DNA of 64,000 nucleotides from Verrucomicrobiota bacterium (GTDB lineage: Bacteria > Verrucomicrobiota > Verrucomicrobiia > Limisphaerales > J093): positions 558,001-622,000 of the forward strand of contig JADJWF010000001.1 of the NCBI GenBank assembly GCA_016716505.1. The letters run 5' to 3'. Numbering within the stretch: the stretch's first letter is position 1; the number at the start of each line of letters is the position of its first letter. The translations under genes and the position numbers were made by a program. The notes under the pieces are model-generated. The model made no database searches, was not told where the DNA came from, and worked only from the letters and a program-made list of their open reading frames with translations. Shown piece after piece: positions 27,161 through 34,431 of this stretch.

Positions 27161-27445
27161 ATGTCAGGATTGGTAGTGAGCAACGATTTAATAATCATCG
27201 GGCTGTGGGTCGTCGTCATCGGCGGGGCGTTCGCCTACCTCTGGTGGAAAGGCCATCTGCTGAAGGTGGGCACCTACGTGGCCGAGACCCGCGAGGAATT
27301 GAAAAAATGTACGTGGCCCAGCCGGGAGGAACTGAAAGGCTCCACGGTGGTCGTCATCATTTCGATTGCCTTGCTGTCAGTGCTGGTGGTCGCACTGGAT
27401 TTCATCATTCTAGAATTCGTCCGGTCAATCCTGCCGAAACTTTAG
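27161..27445 (+). CDS. secE: Preprotein translocase subunit SecE
   Basis: SecE is the small clamp subunit of the SecYEG channel. The 94-aa product has two membrane segments (about residues 10-28 and 62-90) around the conserved amphipathic region VAETREELKKCTWPSREEL; the (V/T)WPS/T core is diagnostic. The ATG at 27161 is 1 base after the tRNA-Ser CCA, so it has no room for its own ribosome-binding site. GTG at 27176 has AGGA 6 bases upstream and would remove only five residues, so it is a serious alternative. Next gene: nusG, 22 bases on. Confidence 0.93.
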   Translation: MSGLVVSNDLIIIGLWVVVIGGAFAYLWWKGHLLKVGTYVAETREELKKCTWPSREELKGSTVVVIISIALLSVLVVALDFIILEFVRSILPKL

Positions 27446-27467
27446 CCGTCCATCGGTCCTCACCGTC

Positions 27468-28016
27468 ATGCGCCACCAGTGGTTCGTCCTCCACACCCTT
27501 GCCAGCCAGGAGCTCAAGGTCAAAGAGAACATTGAGCGTCGCCTGAAGGCCGAAGAGATGGGCGAGTACATCCGGGAGGTCCTGGTACCGATGGAAAAGG
27601 TGGCGGAAGTGCGAAGTGGCAAGAAGTCTGTGACCACACGCAAGCTCTACCCGGGCTATGTGTTTATCAACATGGCCTTGTTGGACGAGAATCGGCGGTT
27701 GATCGAAAAGCCTTGGTATTTCATCCGGGACACCCAGGGCGTGATCGGTTTCGTAGGGGGCGAAAACCCCTCGCCCGCGTCGCAAGAGGAAATTGATCAC
27801 ATCAAGGCCCAGATTTCCGAGTCGGAAGACACCGAGCGGCCGAAGGTCAATTTCGAGGTGGGCGAGACCGTAAAGGTGAACGACGGGCCTTTCCTGAACT
27901 TCAGTGGGACAATCGAGGAAGTGGATCCGACGCGCGGAAAGTTGAAGGTGACCGTCAACATTTTCGGTCGCAGCACTCCCGTGGAACTTGAGTATTGGCA
28001 GGTGGAGAAGGCGTAA
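27468..28016 (+). CDS. nusG: Transcription termination/antitermination protein NusG
   Basis: NusG binds the RNA polymerase clamp, suppresses pausing and couples transcription to Rho or the ribosome. The 182-aa protein has the NGN domain (~1-125: WFVLHTLASQELKVKENIE, YPGYVFINM, and WYFIRDTQGVIGFVGG) and a C-terminal KOW domain (~130-182: FEVGETVKVNDGPFLNFSGTI). Length and order are typical. It sits between secE and rplK, as in most bacteria. Confidence 0.97.
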   Translation: MRHQWFVLHTLASQELKVKENIERRLKAEEMGEYIREVLVPMEKVAEVRSGKKSVTTRKLYPGYVFINMALLDENRRLIEKPWYFIRDTQGVIGFVGGENPSPASQEEIDHIKAQISESEDTERPKVNFEVGETVKVNDGPFLNFSGTIEEVDPTRGKLKVTVNIFGRSTPVELEYWQVEKA

Positions 28017-28028
28017 CGCGCAACTGGT

Positions 28029-28454
28029 ATGGCAAAGAAAGTAACCGCTCAGATCAAATTGCAGATTCCCGCCGGGCAGGCCAACCCCGCGCCGCCAGTC
28101 GGGCCGGCGTTGGGGCAGCACGGCGTCAACATCATGGGCTTCTGCAAGGAGTTCAACGCGGCCACCAAGGAGCAGGCGGGACTGGTGATCCCCGTGGTCA
28201 TCACGGTGTATCAGGACAAGTCCTTCACCTTCATCACCAAGTCCCCGCCCGCCGCCGTGCTGTTGAAGAAGGCAGCCGGGATCGCTTCGGGATCGAAGAC
28301 CCCCAACAAGGAAAAGGTGGGCAAAGTAACCCGCAAACAGGTTCTCGAAATCGTCAAGATGAAGTCCAAGGACCTCAACGCGACCAAGGACGAAGCCGCG
28401 ATCCGGGTGATCGCGGGCACGGCCCGCAGCATGGGCATCGAGGTTGTTGACTAG
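28029..28454 (+). CDS. rplK: 50S ribosomal protein L11
   Basis: L11 forms the base of the L7/L12 stalk at the GTPase-associated centre of 23S rRNA. The 141-aa product has the typical start KKVTAQIKLQIPAGQANPAPPVGPALGQHGVN and the C-terminal rRNA-binding domain ending IAGTARSMGIEV. It follows nusG by 12 bases and precedes rplA. Confidence 0.98.
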   Translation: MAKKVTAQIKLQIPAGQANPAPPVGPALGQHGVNIMGFCKEFNAATKEQAGLVIPVVITVYQDKSFTFITKSPPAAVLLKKAAGIASGSKTPNKEKVGKVTRKQVLEIVKMKSKDLNATKDEAAIRVIAGTARSMGIEVVD

Positions 28455-28504
28455 TTAATCCAACTCGCGGGAGAGCCAGAAGCTCGCCAGCACCGCACTA
28501 AGAC

Positions 28505-29206
28505 ATGCCAGCCAAACCCAGTAAACGTTATCGGAAGGCGCTGACTATGGTGGATGCGAACCGGTCGTATCCGCTCACTAGCGCCGTTGAAGTGCTCGCC
28601 AAGTTTCCCAAGGCAAAGTTCGACGAAACCGTTGAAGTCGCCTTTCGGTTGGGAGTGGATCCCAAGCAGTCCGACCAGATGGTACGCGGCACGGTTCCGC
28701 TGCCCCACGGCAGCGGCAAAGTGGTACGAGTTCTGGTCTTCGCCAAGCCCGGGGCAGCGGCGGACGCGGCGCGCGCAGCGGGCGCGGAGTATGTGGGGTT
28801 CGAGGATCTCATCAAAAAGTGCCAGGAGGGCTGGTCCGACTTTGACGTGGCGGTGGCGACCCCCGAGGCGATGGTTGAAGTCCGAAAGCTCGGCAAGGTG
28901 CTGGGACCGCGGGGCTTGATGCCCAATCCCAAGACGGGAACGGTCACCGAAGACACGGCCAAGGCGGTCAAGGAGGTCAAAGCCGGTCGCGTGGAGTTCA
29001 AAGTGGACAAGGCGGGCAACGTGGCCGTGCCGGTGGGCAAGGTTTCCTTCACGCCGGCACAGTTGGTGGAGAACGCGCGGGCGGTCATTGAAGCCGTTCT
29101 GCGTGCCCGGCCCGCCAGCCTCAAGGGCGCTTACGTCCGGAGTTGCACTTTGTCCAGCACCATGAGTCCTCCGGTGCGGTTGGAGTTGCGCGAGTTTAAC
29201 GCCTGA
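28505..29206 (+). CDS. rplA: 50S ribosomal protein L1
   Basis: L1 binds helix 76-78 of 23S rRNA (the mobile stalk by the E site); in many bacteria it also represses its own operon. The 233-aa product has the typical KAKFDETVEVAFRLGVDPK and the signature LGPRGLMPNPKTGTVTEDT. The spacer of 50 bases to rplK is GC-rich with no clear mimic of the rRNA site that I could confirm. Confidence 0.98.
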   Translation: MPAKPSKRYRKALTMVDANRSYPLTSAVEVLAKFPKAKFDETVEVAFRLGVDPKQSDQMVRGTVPLPHGSGKVVRVLVFAKPGAAADAARAAGAEYVGFEDLIKKCQEGWSDFDVAVATPEAMVEVRKLGKVLGPRGLMPNPKTGTVTEDTAKAVKEVKAGRVEFKVDKAGNVAVPVGKVSFTPAQLVENARAVIEAVLRARPASLKGAYVRSCTLSSTMSPPVRLELREFNA

Positions 29207-29220
29207 ATCGAGTTCACGAT

Positions 29221-29730
29221 ATGCGTGCTGAGAAGAAACTGTTGACGCGGGAGTACGTCGCCCGGTTGAACGCCTCGCCGTTCTTCCTGGTCGTCGAGTA
29301 TCGCGGTTTGGGCGTCGCCGCCTTCACCGAACTGCGCAAGCGGCTGTCGAGTGTCGGCGCTGAGGTTCACGTCGTGAAGAACACCATCTTCCGCGAGGCC
29401 GCGAAAGAGGCGAAGGAAGCCGACCTGACGGGCGCCCTGTCGGGGCAGGTCGCGGTCGTCACCGGACAGCGGGACATCTCGGCGGCCGCGAAGGTGTTGA
29501 AGAAATTTCAGACGGAGTTTGACAAGCCCAAGCTCCAGTTCGGCTTTCTCGGCAACCAGCGGCTGGAGAAGGCCCAGATCCTTGAACTGGCCGACTTGCC
29601 GCCGTTGGAAACCTTGCGGGGCCAGCTCCTGGGTGTGATGCAAGCGCCTGCGGGCGCTCTGGTGCGGCTGCTGAATGCCCCGGCGGGTCAGATGGCCCGG
29701 GTGCTGCAGGCGCGCGTGGACAAGGGCTGA
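29221..29730 (+). CDS. rplJ: 50S ribosomal protein L10
   Basis: L10 anchors L7/L12 dimers to the ribosome. The 169-aa product has the N-terminal domain (LTREYVARLNASPFFLVVEYRGL; VKNTIFREA) and a C-terminal helix for L12 binding (LGVMQAPAGALVRLLNAPAGQ). It follows rplA by 14 bases. A 137-base spacer rich in hairpins separates it from rplL, which may adjust the L10:L12 ratio. Confidence 0.97.
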   Translation: MRAEKKLLTREYVARLNASPFFLVVEYRGLGVAAFTELRKRLSSVGAEVHVVKNTIFREAAKEAKEADLTGALSGQVAVVTGQRDISAAAKVLKKFQTEFDKPKLQFGFLGNQRLEKAQILELADLPPLETLRGQLLGVMQAPAGALVRLLNAPAGQMARVLQARVDKG

Positions 29731-29749
29731 GACCTGAACACTTTCGCCG

Positions 29750-29842
29750 CGTCTGGAGACGCCAGACGGGCGATATTTGCAACCAACAAGAGTCACTCGT
29801 CTGCCTGCGGGCCGCAGGCTAATCCGTTCGGGTTCCGAACGG
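29750..29842 (+). promoter_or_regulatory. Three successive hairpins in the rplJ-rplL spacer
   Basis: Stem 1 is CGTCTGG/CCAGACG (29750-29756, 29762-29768; 5-base loop). Stem 2 is GCCTGCG/CGCAGGC (29803-29809, 29813-29819; 3-base loop). Stem 3 is CCGTTCGG/CCGAACGG (29824-29831, 29835-29842; 3-base loop). None has a U-tract. They could protect or process the mRNA or favour rplL translation, since L12 is needed in several copies per ribosome. Confidence 0.6.
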
Positions 29843-29867
29843 GGACGATACTGAAAGGAACGACAAC

Positions 29868-30260
29868 ATGGCACTGGACAAGGCGAAGATTGTAGAGGAA
29901 CTGAGCAACGCGACGGTTTTGGAGATCGCCGAGCTCGTGAAGGAACTGGAAACCAAGTGGGGTGTCTCGGCTGCCGCCCCGGTGGCAGTAGCGGCGGCGG
30001 CCCCGGCGGCGGGTGGGGCGGCGGCTCCAGCGGCGGAAGCCAAAACCACTTTTGACGTGATTCTCGCGTCAGTCCCGGCGGACAAGAAGATCGGAGTGAT
30101 CAAGGCAGTCCGCGAAGTGAAGGCCGGCTTGGGCTTGGCGGAAGCCAAGAAGTTGGTGGAAGAGGCGCCGAAGCCGATTCTGGAAGGTGGAACCAAGGAA
30201 GAGGCCGAGGCGGCCAAGAAGAAGCTCGAGGAAGCGGGCGCCAAAGTCGAACTCAAGTAG
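29868..30260 (+). CDS. rplL: 50S ribosomal protein L7/L12
   Basis: L12 is the multicopy stalk protein that recruits translation GTPases. The 130-aa product has the N-terminal dimerisation helices (~1-35), an Ala/Pro-rich hinge (~36-58) and the C-terminal domain with KIGVIKAVREV and GLGLAEAKKLVEEAPKPI. GAAAGGAACG before the ATG is a good ribosome-binding site. Confidence 0.98.
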   Translation: MALDKAKIVEELSNATVLEIAELVKELETKWGVSAAAPVAVAAAAPAAGGAAAPAAEAKTTFDVILASVPADKKIGVIKAVREVKAGLGLAEAKKLVEEAPKPILEGGTKEEAEAAKKKLEEAGAKVELK

Positions 30261-30277
30261 TGAATTCCCATGCCTGC

Positions 30278-30306
30278 GGGACGGCGGGTTCACCGCCCGC
30301 CGTCCC
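30278..30306 (+). promoter_or_regulatory. Strong hairpin between rplL and rpoB
   Basis: A perfect 11-bp GC-rich stem GGGACGGCGGG / CCCGCCGTCCC with a 7-base loop (TTCACCG) begins 17 bases after the rplL stop. No U-run follows. The rplL-rpoB spacer of other bacteria holds an attenuator and RNase III site that lowers rpoB expression relative to the ribosomal genes; this may be the counterpart. A second, shorter stem (30438-30445/30451-30458) lies close to the rpoB start. Confidence 0.65.
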
Positions 30307-30474
30307 CCGGCAAACTGTCGGGCGAGCCAGGAGCTGTGACCTGACCCTGACGTCAAGAAATCCTAGTCAGACGAAGATGCCGGCGAATCCTTGCCTCCCG
30401 CGAGGACACCGGCTTGCTGTTTTTTGGTGGAAAAACCGTGCCGACCGGGAGTCGGCGCAACCTTAGAGAAACCG

Positions 30475-33400
30475 ATGGCAACCAAACCGACTGAGCGGAT
30501 CAATTTCGGAAAAATCCGGGAAGTGCTCCCGCCCCCCAACCTCATCGAAGTCCAGGTGGACTCGTATCGCGAGTTTCTCCAGGCCGACATCGCACCGTCA
30601 CGTCGGAAAAACTTGGGGTTGCAGGCCGTCTTCACCGAGGTGTTCCCAATCGAGAGCTATGACGGCAAAACGGTACTGGAGTTCGCTAGCTACGAGATCG
30701 GCGAGCCCAAGGTGGATTGGTTGGACTGCCTGCGGGAGGGACTTACGTATGGCGCACCGTTGCACGTGAAGTTTCGCCTGTCCGAGGAAAAGGGATCCAA
30801 GGAAGAGGACGTCTTCATGGGCGAGATGCCCTTGATGACACCGCAAGGAACTTTCGTGATCAACGGTGCGGAGCGGGTGGTCGTGAGCCAGTTGCATCGT
30901 TCGCCCGGTATCGCTTTTGAGGCCACACAGCACGCGAACGGGAAGACGCTTCACTCCTTCCGGATTATTCCCGACCGCGGCTCGTGGTACGAGGCAGCCT
31001 TCGATACCAGCGACCTGCTGTACGTCTACCTCGACCGGAAAAAGCGCCGCCGGAAGTTCCTGACCACCACTTTTTTCAGGGCCCTGCACACGATTCCGGA
31101 AACCAAGCTGGGCAAGGATGTCAAAGCCGACCCGACCAAGGTGGGAACCGACAAGGATGTCCTGGAACTGTTCTACGAGATCACTGACCTGTCGGTGAAG
31201 GAGGCGGAGAGGCTGGACGACATCCAGAACAAGGTTCTGGTCGAGGACGTGGTTGACGCAGACAAGGGAATCGTCGTCGCCCGGGCCTTCGAGCCGCTTT
31301 CCAAGGCTGTGGTGCGGCAGATTGCCGACCTTGGTTTGACCAAGATCCGGGTGGTGGATACCTCGGTGGACGATGGCATCATCATCCGCTGCCTGAAGAA
31401 AGACCCGACCAAAAACGCGGACGAGGCGTTGAAGGACATTTATCGCCGGCTCCGGCCGGGAGACCCCCCGACAACCGCCAACGCGCGGGCGCTGATCAAG
31501 CGTCTGTTCTTTGATCCGAAGCGCTACGACCTGGGGCGCGTGGGCCGGTACAAGATCAATCAGAAGCTCGGATTCGACGCCAAGGTGGACCAGCGCATCC
31601 TGCTGGGCATTGATTTGGTGGCAGCCACCCAGTACCTGCTGCGCCTGAAGAAGGGGGAGGGGACGGTGGATGACATTGACCATCTCGGCAGCCGCCGGGT
31701 GCGAACGGTGGGTGAGTTGCTCGCGAACCAGTGCCGGGTGGGTCTGGCGCGCACCGAGCGGCTGGTCAAGGAGCGGATGACGCTCTTCGATCAGACCACC
31801 GACACCATGACGCCGCAGAAGCTCATCAACCCGAAGGCGCTGTCGGCCGTGGTGCGGGACTTCTTCGGTCGCAGTCAGTTGAGCCAGTTCATGGATCAAA
31901 TCAACCCGCTGGCCGAGCTGACACACAAGCGTCGGCTTTCCGCCTTGGGACCGGGCGGACTTTCGCGCGACCGGGCAGGCTTCGAGGTGCGGGACGTGCA
32001 TCATTCGCACTATGGCCGCATTTGCCCGATTGAAACGCCGGAAGGTCCGAACATCGGTTTGATCGCGTCTCTCGCCACGTTCGCGCGGGTCAACGATTTT
32101 GGCTTCATCGAAACGCCTTACCGCAAGGTGGAAAAGGGCCGCGTCACCGGGCAGATCGAGTACCTCACCGCCGACCGGGATGAGCAGTACGTCATCGCCC
32201 AGGCCAACGCGCCGATTGACGAGAAGGGCCACTTCCTCACCGACACGGTGACGTGCCGGTGCAAGGGAGATTTCGTGGACGTTGAACCGGAACGGATCAA
32301 CTACATGGACGTGTCGCCGAAACAGTTGGTTTCGGTGGCGGCCGGCCTGATCCCATTCCTCGAGCACGACGACGCCAACCGGGCGCTCATGGGGTCGAAC
32401 ATGCAGCGTCAGGCGGTGCCCTTGCTGAACACCGAAACGCCACTGGTGGCAACGGGACTCGAGGAACGCGTCGCGCAGGACTCCAAGGCCGTCCTTACGG
32501 CGGTCGAAGGCGGTAAAGTTGCGTCCGTTACGGCCACCCAAATTGTCATCACCCCGGACGGTAAACTCCCGGAGAGCAAGAAGAAACTGAAGACGGACGC
32601 GGGCAACGGGGTGTACGTGTATCCCATCCGCAAATTCATGCGTTCCAACGCCGCGACTTGCATCAATCAAAAGGTGCTGGTCCACAAAGGCGCTTCGGTG
32701 AAGAAGGGGCAGGTCATCGCCGACGGGCCCTGCACCATGAACGGGGAACTCGCACTGGGCCGCAACGTGCTGTGCGCGTTCATGCCGTGGAACGGCTACA
32801 ACTTCGAGGATGCCATTCTGATCAGCGAGCGGATCGTGAAGGATGACGTCTTCACCAGCATTCACATTGACGAGTTTGAGGTGAGTGCCCGCGATACCAA
32901 GCTGGGACCGGAGGAGATCACGCGGGATATTCCGAACCTGGGCGAGGAAGCCCTCAAGAATCTGGGGCTGGATGGAGTCATCCGCGTCGGCGCGGAGGTC
33001 AAGCCGGGCGATATTCTGGTGGGCAAGATCACTCCCAAGTCGGAAACCGAACTGGCGCCGGAGGAACGGCTGCTGCGGGCGATCTTTGGCGAAAAGGCGG
33101 CCGACGTGAAAGACACCTCACTCAAGGTTCCGTCGGGCACTTACGGCATCGTGATGGATGTCAAGGTGTCGGCCAAGAAGGAAGGGGACAAGGAGAAGAG
33201 CGGCGCGAAGGCGGCCGGAGCGGCCAGCGAAGCCAAGAAGCAGGCGAAGCAACTCGAAGACGAATACAAGCAAAAGACCGAGGAACTGCGGGACCAGTTG
33301 ACCGAATCGCTTTCCAACATTCTGTTGGGCGAGAAGATTCCGCTCGATGTCGCGAACGCCGAAACCGGCGAGATCATCATCCCGGCGAATCGGAAGATCA

Positions 33401-34392
33401 CCAAGACCCTTCTCCGCAAGCTGGCGCAGGTCTATGACAAGATCGAAATTGATCCGTCCCCGATTCGGAACAAGATCAATGAGATCATCGGGAGCTTCAA
33501 AAAGAAGTTTGAAGACCTCCAGATGCAATACGACGAGGAGATGGAGCGCGTCGAGTCGGGCGATGACATTGACACCGGCGTCATCAAGAGTGTGAAGGTG
33601 TACATCGCGTCGAAGCGGAAGCTTTCGGTCGGCGATAAAATGGCCGGTCGCCATGGGAACAAGGGCGTTGTGGCGAAGATCGTGCCCGAGGAGGACATGC
33701 CCTTCCTCGCGGACGGAACGCCAGTGGACATTGTGCTGAATCCCCTTGGCGTTCCGTCGCGCATGAACGTGGGTCAGGTTTTGGAAACGCACCTGGGGTG
33801 GGCGTGCAAGGTGCTCGGCCTGCGGATCGCAACCCCCGTCTTCGACGGCATCAAGGAAGGCGACATCCGGGACTACCTGAAGCAGTCAGCCAAGCGCCTC
33901 AAGGAGGAACAGCACCTGACCTTGGTCGGCGAAAATGGAAAGGCGACCGTGTTCGACGGCCGCACGGGCGAAGCCTTCGATCAGGAGGTGGTCGTCGGGT
34001 ACATCTACATGATGAAGCTGGGCCATCTGGTGGCGGACAAGATTCACGCCCGGGCGGTCGGTCCGTATTCGCTGGTCACGCAACAACCGTTGGGCGGCAA
34101 GGCCCAGTACGGAGGCCAGCGCTTTGGCGAAATGGAAGTTTGGGCCATGGAGGCGTACGGCGCAGCCTATGCCCTGCAAGAGCTGCTGACCGTGAAGTCA
34201 GACGATGTCCAAGGGCGCACGCGCATCTACGAGAGCATTGTGAAGGGCGACAATGCCCTCGAGGCGGGGATACCGGAATCCTTCAATGTCCTGGTGAAGG
34301 AGATGCAGTCCCTGGGGCTTGACGTGAAGGTGGGATATTCGAACCCGGCCGAGCAGCCCGCCCAGCCGGGGCAATTGGCGGTGTTGGCGTGA
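30475..34392 (+). CDS. rpoB: DNA-directed RNA polymerase subunit beta
   Basis: This is a 1305-aa catalytic subunit from the ATG at 30475; an in-frame extension to 30391 lacks homology. The rifampicin-pocket region (residues ~463-503: FFGRSQLSQFMDQINPLAEL, THKRRLSALGPGGLSRD) has the usual wild-type residues. The C-terminal half has GYNFEDAILISE, GDKMAGRHGNKGVV and GGKAQYGGQRFGEMEVWA. A lineage insertion of ~140 residues (about 898-1040), coiled-coil and Lys/Glu-rich at its start, sits where proteobacterial beta has its SI2/betai9 insertion. It is followed by rpoC after 39 bases. Confidence 0.98.
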   Translation: MATKPTERINFGKIREVLPPPNLIEVQVDSYREFLQADIAPSRRKNLGLQAVFTEVFPIESYDGKTVLEFASYEIGEPKVDWLDCLREGLTYGAPLHVKFRLSEEKGSKEEDVFMGEMPLMTPQGTFVINGAERVVVSQLHRSPGIAFEATQHANGKTLHSFRIIPDRGSWYEAAFDTSDLLYVYLDRKKRRRKFLTTTFFRALHTIPETKLGKDVKADPTKVGTDKDVLELFYEITDLSVKEAERLDDIQNKVLVEDVVDADKGIVVARAFEPLSKAVVRQIADLGLTKIRVVDTSVDDGIIIRCLKKDPTKNADEALKDIYRRLRPGDPPTTANARALIKRLFFDPKRYDLGRVGRYKINQKLGFDAKVDQRILLGIDLVAATQYLLRLKKGEGTVDDIDHLGSRRVRTVGELLANQCRVGLARTERLVKERMTLFDQTTDTMTPQKLINPKALSAVVRDFFGRSQLSQFMDQINPLAELTHKRRLSALGPGGLSRDRAGFEVRDVHHSHYGRICPIETPEGPNIGLIASLATFARVNDFGFIETPYRKVEKGRVTGQIEYLTADRDEQYVIAQANAPIDEKGHFLTDTVTCRCKGDFVDVEPERINYMDVSPKQLVSVAAGLIPFLEHDDANRALMGSNMQRQAVPLLNTETPLVATGLEERVAQDSKAVLTAVEGGKVASVTATQIVITPDGKLPESKKKLKTDAGNGVYVYPIRKFMRSNAATCINQKVLVHKGASVKKGQVIADGPCTMNGELALGRNVLCAFMPWNGYNFEDAILISERIVKDDVFTSIHIDEFEVSARDTKLGPEEITRDIPNLGEEALKNLGLDGVIRVGAEVKPGDILVGKITPKSETELAPEERLLRAIFGEKAADVKDTSLKVPSGTYGIVMDVKVSAKKEGDKEKSGAKAAGAASEAKKQAKQLEDEYKQKTEELRDQLTESLSNILLGEKIPLDVANAETGEIIIPANRKITKTLLRKLAQVYDKIEIDPSPIRNKINEIIGSFKKKFEDLQMQYDEEMERVESGDDIDTGVIKSVKVYIASKRKLSVGDKMAGRHGNKGVVAKIVPEEDMPFLADGTPVDIVLNPLGVPSRMNVGQVLETHLGWACKVLGLRIATPVFDGIKEGDIRDYLKQSAKRLKEEQHLTLVGENGKATVFDGRTGEAFDQEVVVGYIYMMKLGHLVADKIHARAVGPYSLVTQQPLGGKAQYGGQRFGEMEVWAMEAYGAAYALQELLTVKSDDVQGRTRIYESIVKGDNALEAGIPESFNVLVKEMQSLGLDVKVGYSNPAEQPAQPGQLAVLA

Positions 34393-34431
34393 TCGTGGAT
34401 GATGGCGGTGACTGGAAAATCCTGAACTCGT

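Noticed and set aside
30598..32865. A 755-residue minus-strand open frame within rpoB
   Set aside because: Antisense to rpoB, with a composition typical of shadows.
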